Both the position numbers and the translations under genes were made by a program. From NCBI GenBank assembly GCA_008933525.1, contig WBUV01000008.1, forward strand, positions 1 to 20,890: a DNA stretch of 20,890 nt. The letters are read 5' to 3'. Each line of letters starts with the position of its first letter. Position 1 is the first letter of the stretch. Below, in pieces: positions 7,809 through 15,476 of this stretch. The stretch is from Bacteroidales bacterium (lineage in GTDB: Bacteria; Bacteroidota; Bacteroidia; Bacteroidales; Tenuifilaceae). A model generated the notes under the pieces. It had not been told where the DNA came from and did no database searches. It saw nothing but the letters and a program-made list of their open reading frames with translations.

Positions 7809-8216
7809 TTATTTCCAAGCGCCAAGGATTATACCCATTACAGTGAACGATACAACCATATAGCCCCCATTTATTAGAATATATTTAAGGGAGCGATTCT
7901 CGAACAGAGAAATTATGGCTAAGCCCAGTGCTACCCATCCAAATCCTGCAAGGAATCCAGCAATTGCACCAAACATAATGTTGCCATCGCCAATAAAAAG
8001 TGCAAGGTTTAGTGCCATCACAAACGCAAGTATGAACGATAGCCCAAAAACAAGGGCGATGTTCCGTTTATTTAAGTCGTCCTTTGTAAAGTTGTTTGCC
8101 TCCATCCATCCTTTCTCGAAGACAGCATACCAGGCACCTCCAATTAGGAATGTTGATAGTGCTGCTACCAATACTGCAAACCAGTTTAGGTTTTGCATAG
8201 CTGTACTTATATCCAT
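7809..8216 (-). CDS. DUF1761 family integral membrane protein
   Basis: The 135-residue protein starts at the ATG at 8216 (the TTG at 8222 is less likely). It has four predicted membrane helices at about 12-32, 53-74, 80-104 and 111-132. The opening 'NLNWFAVLVAALSTFLIGGAWY' and the following 'KGWMEANNF' are characteristic of DUF1761, a family of small inner-membrane proteins with no established function. It stands alone: both flanks are intergenic, and the YdeI-like gene upstream ends 63 nt before this start on the same strand, so the two might share a transcript. Confidence 0.8.
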   Translation of the reverse strand: MDISTAMQNLNWFAVLVAALSTFLIGGAWYAVFEKGWMEANNFTKDDLNKRNIALVFGLSFILAFVMALNLALFIGDGNIMFGAIAGFLAGFGWVALGLAIISLFENRSLKYILINGGYMVVSFTVMGIILGAWK

Positions 8217-8279
8217 ACGCAAAAGTTTTGATTATGAATTATTAAACAATCAAGTTGGTATTAAGTTTAGACATTTGTT

Positions 8280-8837
8280 TTAAAATAGCTTTTGTCCGAG
8301 TTCGCTGAGTTTAATTAGTTTTTCGGTTCGGGTTTCTTGTGTTTTTTCCTGCTTTGCGGAGAGTATCCAATGGTATATTGTTCGTTTGTAAGAATCGGAT
8401 TGGGAACTGAAGAACTTCCACGCAAGTATATTCTCCTTTATTTTGTTTTCAAGATGATTTGGCAATTTTTTGGGCTTATTCTCGTAGCTGTACTCTTTGT
8501 CAGATCTAATTTTGCGGTTGTTGTATAGCTCAAGTCCTTTGGGTTGCATTAAACCCTTGGAAATATGTTCTTCGGCTTTTTTGATGTTCACTTCGCTCCA
8601 GTTGCTTTTGGTATTTCGAGGTGTAAATCTTATGCAGTAGGATTCCTCATCAATGGATTTTCTAACCCCATCAATCCAGCCAAAACAAATGGCTTGGTCA
8701 ACCGATTCAGACCATGTTAAACTAGGTTTTTCTGTATTAACTTTATAGTATCCAACGTATAGCTCTTTCTCGGAGAGATGATTCTTCGATAGCCATTCTC
8801 TGAATTCGGCTCCGTTTTTAAAAAATACAGGTTTCAT
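8280..8837 (-). CDS. YdeI/OmpD-associated family protein
   Basis: This is a 185-residue protein from the ATG at 8837. Another in-frame ATG at 8876 would add 13 residues ('MFHLYLLKTKNRQ'); I prefer 8837 because the family normally begins just before 'VFF.ng.EFR.WL..nh'. Recognisable parts are 'ELYVGYYK', 'LTWSESVDQAICFGWIDGVRKS' (about residues 50-71), 'YCIRFTPRNTKSNWSEVN' and a basic C-terminal half. The 'YVGYYK...W.EsVd.ALCFGWIDg' core is typical of the YdeI (OmdA) family, which is cytoplasmic and of uncertain function; links to stress resistance have been proposed. No partner gene is adjacent. Confidence 0.85.
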   Translation of the reverse strand: MKPVFFKNGAEFREWLSKNHLSEKELYVGYYKVNTEKPSLTWSESVDQAICFGWIDGVRKSIDEESYCIRFTPRNTKSNWSEVNIKKAEEHISKGLMQPKGLELYNNRKIRSDKEYSYENKPKKLPNHLENKIKENILAWKFFSSQSDSYKRTIYHWILSAKQEKTQETRTEKLIKLSELGQKLF

Positions 8838-8871
8838 CTGTCTATTTTTTGTTTTTAGAAGGTACAGATGG

Positions 8872-8927
8872 AACATCCATGGGAGATAGTCATATTTGTG
8901 TGTGTTAAGGTTATAATCATGGATGTT
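8872..8927. repeat. Spaced 10-bp inverted repeat upstream of the YdeI-like gene
   Basis: AACATCCATG (8872-8881) and its exact reverse complement CATGGATGTT (8918-8927) are separated by 36 nt, just upstream of the YdeI-like start. It could be an operator pair or chance; no promoter match was found between the arms. Confidence 0.35.
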
Positions 8928-9027
8928 TCATTTTGATTTCAATTGTTGGGTCAATTTATAAAATATTCAATAAAACTAGCGAGTATTTTGTAACTAAACC
9001 AACCACAATCCGTTTATTCTTGCTGTG

Positions 9028-9060
9028 TTTGTATAGTTTGGGAATAAAATTGTAACTTTA
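9028..9060 (+). promoter_or_regulatory. Weak candidate promoter of birA
   Basis: TTTG (9028-9031), 21 nt, then TAACTTTA (9053-9060), one base off TAnnTTTG. It lies 23 nt before the birA ATG. This is a pattern match only. Confidence 0.3.
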
Positions 9061-9083
9061 CTGAAAGGCATATCAGCACTAAA

Positions 9084-9839
9084 ATGCAAAGCAACAATAG
9101 TTTAGATTTTAAAACGGTTTGGCACGATAAGGTTTCCTCTACCAACGATATTTGTATGGATTCTGCCCGCAATGGTGGTGATGAGGGAGTTGTTGTTGCT
9201 GCAAAATATCAGGAGCAGGGTAGGGGGCAGCGGGGCAATAGCTGGGAGAGCGAGCAGGGGTTGAATTTAACTTTTAGCATTCTACTCCGACCAAAATTTC
9301 TCAGGGTTGATGAGCAGTTTCTTATTTCGAAGATTGCTGCAATATCGGTATGTGATTGGATTAGCGCGTATTTAAAGGATAAACATGTTGCGATAAAATG
9401 GCCTAACGATATTTACATCGATAATAATAAGGTTGCAGGAATACTTATTGAGAACACTTTTAGCTCATCAACGCTCGATATATCGGTTGTGGGAATAGGT
9501 ATCAACTTAAATCAAAGGGAGTTCTCTACTGATTTGCCCAACCCAACTTCCTTGTCCATTGAAACGAACCAAGTTTTTGATCTGAAAATTTCTTTGGAGG
9601 AGTTTCTGAGTTGTTTCAACGAGCGTTATAGGCAGGCGAAGAGCGGTGAGGTTGCTTTAATCGATATGGAATATCTGAACAAGTTATACAGGAAAGATAT
9701 TTACTGCACTTACCGTGCAAGTAACGATGAGTTCAAGGCAAAAATTGTTGGCGTTAAACCAACAGGAGAACTGATGCTCCAAACCGAGAAAGGTGAGGAA
9801 CGTTCTTTTGCGTTTAAAGAGGTTGTTTTTGTGATTTAA
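9084..9839 (+). CDS. birA: Biotin--[acetyl-CoA-carboxylase] ligase, monofunctional
   Basis: Joins biotin, through biotinyl-AMP, to the lysine of biotin carboxyl carrier proteins. The 251-residue protein has the catalytic core: 'SSTND' (18-22), the adenylate loop 'GRGQRGNSW' (46-54), 'KWPNDIYI' (105-112), 'KVAGILIE' (116-123) and 'GIGINLN' (137-143), then a small C-terminal SH3-like domain ending 'FKEVVFVI'. There is no N-terminal helix-turn-helix, so it is the class I enzyme without the repressor role of E. coli BirA; the length fits. The ATG is the first in frame. Its stop overlaps the stop of the convergent SRPBCC gene by 4 nt, so there is no room for a terminator between the two. Confidence 0.95.
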   Translation: MQSNNSLDFKTVWHDKVSSTNDICMDSARNGGDEGVVVAAKYQEQGRGQRGNSWESEQGLNLTFSILLRPKFLRVDEQFLISKIAAISVCDWISAYLKDKHVAIKWPNDIYIDNNKVAGILIENTFSSSTLDISVVGIGINLNQREFSTDLPNPTSLSIETNQVFDLKISLEEFLSCFNERYRQAKSGEVALIDMEYLNKLYRKDIYCTYRASNDEFKAKIVGVKPTGELMLQTEKGEERSFAFKEVVFVI

Positions 9840-10243
9840 ATTGCGTTGAATGCTTTTGCAATGCCCTCGGCAAGAGCATTAACACCCTCTTCTAGTTTTT
9901 TACCAAGCATCATCTTCATCATCATGTTAAGTTCAGCCTTAATGGTTATTTTCATTCGGGTGTCGTAGGCTGCCGCTTCTTTTAGTTGTACCCACAGAAA
10001 GAATTGTAAAGGAACACGTTCGTCGCCAGTAAGTTTAATAGTAGTGAACTCTTCTTTCTCAACAAGTTTTAGTCCCATTGGCCCCATTCCCTGATAGCTA
10101 AAGCTACAGCTTGTTTCATCGGCTTGCCAGTTATCAACCTTGCCTTCCACAAGAGGTGTGAAGTTTCGGAAATCCGATAATACTTTGTAGATATCCTCTG
10201 CACGCTTACTAATTTCTACAACTTTGCTTTCGTAGGTTTCCAT
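9836..10243 (-). CDS. SRPBCC (START-like) family protein
   Basis: This 135-residue protein starts at an ATG. The beginning 'ESKVVEISKRAEDIYKVLSDFRNF..L' with a later 'NWQADETSCSFSYQGMGPMGLKLVEKE' and the C-terminal helix 'GKKLEEGVNALAEGIAKAF' is the layout of the polyketide cyclase/dehydrase-like SRPBCC fold (a helix-grip with a hydrophobic cavity). No signal peptide is present, so it is cytoplasmic. The ligand and role are unknown. It sits between birA (convergent, stops overlapping) and the lipoate ligase (divergent, 161 nt apart). A link to either cofactor is only suggested by position and is not supported by sequence. Confidence 0.75.
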   Translation of the reverse strand: METYESKVVEISKRAEDIYKVLSDFRNFTPLVEGKVDNWQADETSCSFSYQGMGPMGLKLVEKEEFTTIKLTGDERVPLQFFLWVQLKEAAAYDTRMKITIKAELNMMMKMMLGKKLEEGVNALAEGIAKAFNAI

Positions 10244-10354
10244 CTTATCCTATTTTTGAGATGGCAAAGAAAATAAAATGAATTGTTTTGTCAAAATAGA
10301 TAAATTATATTGCCTTAATTACTTTTTTTAAGTAGTTGTTTTTCTTATGTAACA

Positions 10355-10386
10355 TTGTCAAATATCAGATTGAGAAATTATATTTG
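10355..10386 (+). promoter_or_regulatory. Candidate promoter of the lipoate ligase gene
   Basis: TTG (10355-10357), 21 nt, then TATATTTG (10379-10386), a full match to TAnnTTTG. The expected start of transcription is about 10393, which leaves a leader of some 12 nt before the ATG at 10405 and argues against the upstream TTG codon at 10336 as start. Confidence 0.4.
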
Positions 10387-10404
10387 GCTTTCAAAACAGA
10401 TTGT

Positions 10405-11391
10405 ATGCTAAAAGTCCTTCATCAACGCGGTCATAATCCCTACTTCAATATAGCAACCGAGGAGTATTTGCTTAAGAATAAAACGGATGATTTTTTCATA
10501 ATCTACCGAAATAATCCTTCGGTGATTGTGGGTAAGCATCAGAATACTAATGCGGAGATAAATCACCAGTTTGTGGAAAATAGTGACATTCCTGTTGTTC
10601 GGAGATTGTCTGGTGGTGGAGCAGTATACCACGATTTGGGCAATATCAACTTTTGTTTTATAATGAATGGAGCAGAGGGTCAGTTGGTGGATTTTAAGCG
10701 TTATACCGAGCCAATTATCAATATCCTTCAAGGATTTGGAGTTGATACATTCTTGGGTGGAAAGAACGATATTCGTGTGGGCGATAAAAAAATATCGGGT
10801 AATGCTGAGCATGTTTACCGCAAAAGAGTTTTGCACCATGGCACGCTGCTTTTTCAATCGGATTTGGATAAGCTGAATGAGGCTATTCGGGTCGATTTGT
10901 CGAAGTATCACGATAATGCAGTTAAGTCAATCCGAAGCACTGTGGCAAATATTGCCGATTTTCTTCCATCGCCAATGGATGTAGCGTTTTTTGAGGAGAT
11001 TCTTATTGGTTTTATTCTAAGTTACTTTCAAGAATCGGAGGAATATTCTCTAGTTAATGAAGATATCGCCGCTATAGACACTTTAATTGATTCAAAGTAT
11101 TCAACTTGGGAATGGAATTATGGCTATTCTCCCGTTTATGAGGTAATAAAAAATATTGAAACATCAGCAGGAGAGTTAACTATAAAGGTAGATGTAGTTA
11201 AGGGCTATGTAGATGATTTGAGTTTTAGCGGGGTCGATATTTCAGCTGAAATTGTTGAGCGCCTAAGACTCCTACTTGTTGGCAAGGTACATTCATTCAA
11301 AGATATTGCCATTGCAATTGCCGATAACGAAATAGGCGACTTCTTTCAGAATCGCCTATCGGTAAACTTAATGCCTGAATATTTTTGTTAG
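10405..11391 (+). CDS. lplA: Lipoate--protein ligase A
   Basis: Activates free lipoate with ATP and attaches it to the lipoyl domains of 2-oxoacid dehydrogenases or the glycine cleavage H protein. The 328-residue protein begins at the ATG at 10405. Motifs: 'NIATEEYLL' (15-23), 'SVIVGKHQN' (39-47), the lipoate loop 'RRLSGGGAVYHDLGN' (66-80), 'KKISGNA' (128-134, with the lysine that contacts lipoyl-AMP) and 'LHHGTLLF' (143-150). Residues after about 235 form the accessory C-terminal domain found in bacterial LplA, so this should be a complete one-protein ligase, unlike split LplA/LplB systems. It lies 4 nt before the convergent gene at 11396, again without a terminator. BirA, encoded 570 nt upstream on the same strand, shares the same superfamily fold. 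Confidence 0.93.
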   Translation: MLKVLHQRGHNPYFNIATEEYLLKNKTDDFFIIYRNNPSVIVGKHQNTNAEINHQFVENSDIPVVRRLSGGGAVYHDLGNINFCFIMNGAEGQLVDFKRYTEPIINILQGFGVDTFLGGKNDIRVGDKKISGNAEHVYRKRVLHHGTLLFQSDLDKLNEAIRVDLSKYHDNAVKSIRSTVANIADFLPSPMDVAFFEEILIGFILSYFQESEEYSLVNEDIAAIDTLIDSKYSTWEWNYGYSPVYEVIKNIETSAGELTIKVDVVKGYVDDLSFSGVDISAEIVERLRLLLVGKVHSFKDIAIAIADNEIGDFFQNRLSVNLMPEYFC

Positions 11392-11395
11392 ACTA

Positions 11396-11944
11396 TTATT
11401 TTTGACCTTCCTTCGGTGGGTCTACTCCGTATGCAATTCCCTCGTAGTAGTGAGTTGGCACTTCTTTGTAACCGCCCCTGGTCTCGCTTTTGGTAATGAG
11501 TACATATAGTGCTCCCATGGCAGCAGCCCTTCGTTGAAGCCTAATTCTTGCATTTTTTTCGGCCGCTTTAGCTGTTTTGCTTGATGTGCCAGACTTGGCT
11601 TGTATTTCGCCGTATGCGTAAAGCCCTTCAACATCAGATTGGTTCTCTGTAATAATGACAGATTGGAAGTTGGTTGCCTCTACTTCCTGAAATGCCATAC
11701 TGTTGAATGCTTCAACTCTACCTGTGCTGTATTTAATTTTGTGTATCTGTTTACGAGTAACCTCTTCAGTTTTTTGGGTTTCAGGTTTAAAGAAGGTTAT
11801 TTTAGTTGAACCAACACTTTGCACTTTGCAAATAATCTTTTTGCTACTAACCAGAATGATCGTATCCATACTCATCCCATCAGTCTGCGCAAAACCCCTT
11901 ACTGCAAGTACCGATAAAACCATTAAAAGTAAAATTCTTTTCAT
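11396..11944 (-). CDS. Exported two-part protein of unknown function
   Basis: The 182-residue protein starts at the ATG at 11944 (an in-frame upstream codon at 11983 would precede the signal peptide). Residues 1-20 are a signal peptide ending 'AVRGFAQ'. Residues 25-80 read 'DTIILVSSKKIICKVQSVGSTKITF...TRKQIHKIKYSTGRVEAF', resembling the 'kkGd.I.ckV..i....i.Yk......i.k.dI..IkYsnG....f' segments common in Bacteroidota exported proteins. Residues 110-182 read 'EKNARIRLQRRAAAMGALYVLI', which recalls RcsF/YbjQ-like 'A.......AA.lGA..vli' folds (inference). No lipobox is seen. A periplasmic location is likely; the function is unknown. Confidence 0.7.
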   Translation of the reverse strand: MKRILLLMVLSVLAVRGFAQTDGMSMDTIILVSSKKIICKVQSVGSTKITFFKPETQKTEEVTRKQIHKIKYSTGRVEAFNSMAFQEVEATNFQSVIITENQSDVEGLYAYGEIQAKSGTSSKTAKAAEKNARIRLQRRAAAMGALYVLITKSETRGGYKEVPTHYYEGIAYGVDPPKEGQK

Positions 11945-11968
11945 GAGTTTATTTTCTAAAAAACTTTG

Positions 11969-11976
11969 CAAAGTTA
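11969..11976 (-). promoter_or_regulatory. Possible -7 element of the exported-protein gene
   Basis: TAACTTTG on the minus strand (11976-11969) is a full TAnnTTTG match, with an expected leader of about 20 nt, but no TTTG at the right distance upstream. Confidence 0.25.
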
Positions 11977-12083
11977 ATGCCATTAATTAAAATCTAATAA
12001 ACGATTGTTAAAATAATCAACTAGTTTAACGCAAATGCCATTAAAAAAGTTTAGGCGAAAAATATTGATGTGTATAAAAACTG

Positions 12084-12419
12084 CTAGTTTCCTCTGGCAA
12101 CAAAGAAAAATGATATGCAAATTAACAATACTTGTTTAAAAGTTGATACTGCGATTAGGTCAGGAAGAGGAACAAAAAGTCTGTATGTTAGAATAATCCC
12201 AATGAGAATTGCAACTATCAATGTAAGTGTTTGCTTCGATGAGAAGCCCCCTACAACAAATATAACCGATAGAATAAGCATCGATAATGAAAGGTAGAAG
12301 TTTAAACTTTCGGGATTAATTGGATTGACACCCTTGACGTTGCTAATGAATATATATGCAGCAAATGATATTCGTAATAACCATGTAGCAATGGGAAGTG
12401 CAGATTTAAATGGTTTCAT
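12084..12419 (-). CDS. Small four-helix membrane protein, unknown function
   Basis: This 111-residue protein starts at an ATG. It has four hydrophobic segments, at about 9-27, 41-59, 64-80 and 86-108, with short loops and few charges; an inner-membrane location is clear. The general shape resembles DoxX/DUF-type small membrane proteins, but I do not recognise a signature and name no family. The gene is divergent from plsC (68 nt between start codons). Candidate promoters for the two genes overlap in that gap. Confidence 0.65.
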   Translation of the reverse strand: MKPFKSALPIATWLLRISFAAYIFISNVKGVNPINPESLNFYLSLSMLILSVIFVVGGFSSKQTLTLIVAILIGIILTYRLFVPLPDLIAVSTFKQVLLICISFFFVARGN

Positions 12420-12421
12420 TA

Positions 12422-12452
12422 TTTGTGAGTTTAGAAGTTAAACGTACTTTTG
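12422..12452 (+). promoter_or_regulatory. Candidate promoter of plsC
   Basis: TTTG (12422-12425), 19 nt, then TACTTTTG (12445-12452). Both boxes and the spacing are identical to those upstream of rplU (13323-13353). The expected transcription start is near 12459, 28 nt before the plsC ATG. Confidence 0.6.
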
Positions 12453-12469
12453 TGAAGTTTTATTTTAAC

Positions 12470-12501
12470 CAAAGTTATTAAACGTAATGGAAAAACTCAA
12501 A
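12470..12501 (-). promoter_or_regulatory. Candidate promoter of the divergent membrane-protein gene
   Basis: On the minus strand, TTTG (12501-12498), 20 nt, then TAACTTTG (12477-12470), a full -33/-7 match. The expected start is near 12463, so transcription would run through the plsC promoter. The -33 box lies inside the first codons of plsC. Confidence 0.45.
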
Positions 12502-13248
12502 TATTCTGTACAACTTTTAGGTTCTGCATTGGTATGGATTATAATGGGAGTATTAGCTTTTACTCTTTTTTTTGGGGATCTTATTGTGTGGTTACTTACT
12601 TTTTGGTGGGATAAAAGGCTTTTCTGGCTCCATCGCTACTCAATATTTTGGGCGATGTTTCATATCCGAATAAATCCATTCTGGAAAATAAAACTTGAGG
12701 GTAAAGAGCATTTAGATAAAAATAAGGTATACGTTATAGTGTCAAATCACCAAAGTGCATTCGATATAGCCTTGCTTTATCGAATTAATAAACACTTCAA
12801 GTGGGTAGCCAAAAGGGAGTTGATAAGAGTTCCGGTTATTGGTTGGAATTTGTTGCTGAATAAGTATATCCTAATCGATAGGAAAAATGCCTTTAGCAGC
12901 AAGAAACTCCTTCACGAGGGGTGTAAAAACCTAAAAATGGGAAGTTCTGTGTTGGTTTTCCCCGAAGGTACTAGAACGCCCGATGGAAAAGTGCGGCGGT
13001 TTAAGGAAGGTGCGTTTTTGTTGGCAAAGCAAGCACAAGTGTCTATTCTGCCATTAGTGATTGAGGGTTCAAAGGATGTTTTGCCAAAACCAGGGATTAT
13101 TAGTTTGATTCAAACTTTTACCATTAAAATTTTACCCGAGATTTCTTACGATTCATTTAAGGATACCGATGTGGCTGAGCTGACGAAAGCTGTCAACAAG
13201 TTGATACTCGATACGCATATGGCAATGGAGTCTAAATGGTATAAGTAG
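12487..13248 (+). CDS. plsC: 1-acyl-sn-glycerol-3-phosphate acyltransferase
   Basis: Adds the second acyl chain to lysophosphatidic acid, giving phosphatidic acid, at the inner face of the cytoplasmic membrane. The 253-residue protein has an N-terminal membrane helix (about 13-38), then the acyltransferase core: the catalytic block 'SNHQSAFD' (86-93, His88 and Asp93), 'KWVAKRELIRVPVIGW' (105-120) and 'FPEGTRTPDG' (158-167), which binds the glycerol phosphate, then 'ILPLVIEGS'. The length and motif order are those of PlsC. It appears monocistronic, with its own promoter candidate; about 140 nt separate it from rplU. Other lysophospholipid acyltransferases share these motifs, so the exact acceptor is inferred. 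Confidence 0.92.
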   Translation: MEKLKYSVQLLGSALVWIIMGVLAFTLFFGDLIVWLLTFWWDKRLFWLHRYSIFWAMFHIRINPFWKIKLEGKEHLDKNKVYVIVSNHQSAFDIALLYRINKHFKWVAKRELIRVPVIGWNLLLNKYILIDRKNAFSSKKLLHEGCKNLKMGSSVLVFPEGTRTPDGKVRRFKEGAFLLAKQAQVSILPLVIEGSKDVLPKPGIISLIQTFTIKILPEISYDSFKDTDVAELTKAVNKLILDTHMAMESKWYK

Positions 13249-13322
13249 ATCTGGTTAAAATTCTTACATTTTGAGAGTTGTGTGTTTTAGTAATACTTTT
13301 TAAGAAAAAAAGTGATTAATTC

Positions 13323-13353
13323 TTTGCCGATTAATTATTCTTTTATACTTTTG
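13323..13353 (+). promoter_or_regulatory. Promoter of rplU-rpmA
   Basis: TTTG (13323-13326), 19 nt, then TACTTTTG (13346-13353): a full match to the Bacteroidota housekeeping promoter. The expected transcription start is about 13360, giving a leader of some 32 nt before the rplU ATG. It is the clearest promoter in the window. Confidence 0.65.
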
Positions 13354-13391
13354 CAAGCCAAAATAAGTTAAACATTTCATATAAAGATACG

Positions 13392-13703
13392 ATGTACGCT
13401 ATTGTAGATATTGCAGGACAGCAGGTAAAGGTTGAAAAAGACCAAAAGCTTTTTGTAAACCTTTTAGAAGGCGAGGTTGGAGCTGAGGTTAAGTTTGACA
13501 AAGTTCTACTTGTAGATAACGATGGTAAAGTAACCATTGGTAAGCCAGAAGTTAAAAGTGCTTCGGTAACTGCTAAAATTTTGAACAACGTTAAAGGTGA
13601 TAAGGTAATCATCTTCAAGAAAAAAAGACGTAAAGGGTATAAGGTTAAAAACGGTCACCGTCAACAGTATACTCAAATTCAGATTTCTGAAATAGTTGCG
13701 TAA
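13392..13703 (+). CDS. rplU: 50S ribosomal protein L21
   Basis: L21 binds 23S rRNA in the large subunit. The 103-residue protein has the normal family length. It opens '[20 protein letters not shown]' and has the conserved end block '[21 protein letters not shown]' followed by '[10 protein letters not shown]'. It is encoded 21 nt before rpmA, the usual gene order, and both are expected on one mRNA ending at the terminator at 14007. Confidence 0.98.
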   Translation: MYAIVDIAGQQVKVEKDQKLFVNLLEGEVGAEVKFDKVLLVDNDGKVTIGKPEVKSASVTAKILNNVKGDKVIIFKKKRRKGYKVKNGHRQQYTQIQISEIVA

Positions 13704-13724
13704 TTACTAAAATATTATCAAGTC

Positions 13725-13985
13725 ATGGCACACAAAAAAGGAGCCGGTAGCTCACGAAACGGTAGGGAATCACATAGCAAACGTTTAGGCGTTAAACTTT
13801 ATGGTGGTCAAACGGCAAAAGCTGGAAATATTCTAGTTCGCCAAAGAGGTACTGTACACAATCCTGGTCAGAATGTAGGAATTGGTAAGGATCATACATT
13901 GTTCGCATTAATCGACGGTGTTGTATCGTTCCGCAAAAAGGCCGATAATAAGTCGTACGTATCTGTATTGCCTGCAGAAGCATAG
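13725..13985 (+). CDS. rpmA: 50S ribosomal protein L27
   Basis: L27 reaches the peptidyl-transferase centre of the ribosome. The 86-residue protein starts directly with '[20 protein letters not shown]', so it lacks the cleaved N-terminal extension found in Firmicutes. The core '[16 protein letters not shown]' and '[20 protein letters not shown]' is fully conserved. It is the second gene of the rplU-rpmA pair and is followed at 22 nt by a strong terminator. Confidence 0.98.
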   Translation: MAHKKGAGSSRNGRESHSKRLGVKLYGGQTAKAGNILVRQRGTVHNPGQNVGIGKDHTLFALIDGVVSFRKKADNKSYVSVLPAEA

Positions 13986-14006
13986 AGATATTTATCTAAA
14001 ATACAG

Positions 14007-14043
14007 AATCTCCTGTGCAAGCATTGTACAGGAGATTTTTTTT
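14007..14043 (+). terminator. Rho-independent terminator of rplU-rpmA
   Basis: A 14-bp stem (14007-14020 with 14024-14037; arm AATCTCCTGTGCAA, one G-U pair) with a GCA loop is followed by a run of eight Ts that begins in the stem (14036-14043). It is placed right after rpmA. Confidence 0.9.
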
Positions 14044-14184
14044 GCTGTTCTATTAAGGTTTTTAATGGTTTTGGTTTTGTGGATTGTATTTGTTAAAAGA
14101 TTTGCCTTTTAACTTTTAACCTTTCACGAATAAGTGTAATTTAGCTGGCGTTTTTAGTTTAATATCGATTTAATATTTCCGTAT

Positions 14185-15459
14185 ATGCTTACATTAAAAG
14201 TAATTCGCGACAACAAGGAGGAGGTTATCAAGCGTTTAGCCGTTAAGCATTTTGATGCTAAGGCTATAATTGATAGCATAATTGCTTTGGACGATAAACG
14301 TAAAGCAATTCAGTTGCAACTGGATAATAACTTAGCCGAGCAAAACTCGCTTGCAAAACAGATAGGTAAGTTGTTTGCCGAGGGCAAAGCTGCCGAAGCA
14401 AACGAGGCAAAATCGAAAACTGCCGAGTTAAAGGAAACATCAAAATCATTGTCGCAGGAGTTATCCGATGTTGAGCCAGAGTTGAAGAAACTTTTAATGC
14501 AAGTTCCCAACCTTCCACATACTTCTGTGCCATCAGGTCATAGTGCTGAGGATAACTTAGTTGTTCGTTCAGGTGGTTTGGTGCCTGAATTACCAAAGGA
14601 CTCTGTTCCTCACTGGGACTTGGCCAAAAAGTACGATATTATTGATTTTGAACTAGGTGTTAAGATTACTGGTGCAGGATTCCCTGTTTATAAAGGAAAA
14701 GGCGCTAAGTTCCAGCGTGCGCTTATCAATTTCTTTTTAGATGAAAATACTGCTGCTGGTTACCGCGAGGTTCAACCTCCTCACATGGTGAACGAGGATT
14801 CTGCCTACGGTACTGGTCAGCTACCCGATAAGGATGGACAGATGTACTACATGCAGGTTGATAATTTCTATATGATTCCAACTGCAGAGGTTCCTGTAAC
14901 CAATATTTTCCGCGATGTAATTCTAAATGCATCGCAACTTCCAATTAAGATGACCGCTTACACACCTTGCTTCCGTCGTGAAGCAGGTTCATATGGTAAG
15001 GATGTTCGTGGATTGAATCGTTTACATCAGTTCGATAAGGTTGAGATTGTTCAGGTTCAGCATCCTGACCGCTCCTATGATTCGTTGGAGGAGATGGTTT
15101 CGCACGTTGAGGGGATTCTTAAGAAACTTGAGTTGCCATACCGCATTGTTAAACTTTGTGGTGGTGATATGAGTTTCACCTCGGCATTGACTTACGATTT
15201 TGAAGTTTTCTCTGCTGCGCAGCAACGTTGGTTGGAGGTAAGCTCCGTTTCGAACTTTGAGTCGTACCAGGCAAACCGCATGATGCTACGTTACAAGGAG
15301 GATGGCGATAAGAAGACCCAAATTGCGCATACGTTGAACGGTAGTTCGCTTGCGTTGCCACGTATTGTTGCAGCATTACTTGAGAATAACCAAACTCCTA
15401 ATGGTATTAGAGTACCCAGAGTATTACAGCCTTTCTGCGGCTTTGAGATGATTGATTAG
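14185..15459 (+). CDS. serS: Seryl-tRNA synthetase
   Basis: Charges tRNA-Ser (and tRNA-Sec where present) with serine in the cytoplasm. The 424-residue protein has the class II layout. Residues 1-110 form the antiparallel coiled-coil arm that grips the long variable arm of tRNA-Ser. Motif 1 lies around 178-202. 'IPTAEVP' (231-237) belongs to the serine pocket. Motif 2 is 'FRREAGSYGKDVRGLNRLHQF' split around 263-283. Motif 3 is 'NGSSLALPRIVAALLEN' (385-401). The length and all motifs are normal, and the start is the first ATG. It is transcribed separately from rpmA because a strong terminator lies between them; it ends at a bidirectional terminator. Confidence 0.98.
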   Translation: MLTLKVIRDNKEEVIKRLAVKHFDAKAIIDSIIALDDKRKAIQLQLDNNLAEQNSLAKQIGKLFAEGKAAEANEAKSKTAELKETSKSLSQELSDVEPELKKLLMQVPNLPHTSVPSGHSAEDNLVVRSGGLVPELPKDSVPHWDLAKKYDIIDFELGVKITGAGFPVYKGKGAKFQRALINFFLDENTAAGYREVQPPHMVNEDSAYGTGQLPDKDGQMYYMQVDNFYMIPTAEVPVTNIFRDVILNASQLPIKMTAYTPCFRREAGSYGKDVRGLNRLHQFDKVEIVQVQHPDRSYDSLEEMVSHVEGILKKLELPYRIVKLCGGDMSFTSALTYDFEVFSAAQQRWLEVSSVSNFESYQANRMMLRYKEDGDKKTQIAHTLNGSSLALPRIVAALLENNQTPNGIRVPRVLQPFCGFEMID

Positions 15460-15476
15460 AATTTGTTTTATATATT

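Noticed and set aside
10408..10911. 167-codon minus-strand open frame
   Set aside because: It lies fully antisense to the strongly supported lipoate ligase gene and shows no domain.
11976..12044. Direct repeat AATGCCATTAA at 11976 and 12034
   Set aside because: Eleven AT-rich bases repeated twice can be chance; no further copies or array spacing to suggest a CRISPR or iteron.
13249..13391. Possible structured leader RNA before rplU
   Set aside because: The predicted leader is only about 32 nt and I see no stable hairpin or known ribosomal-protein leader motif.
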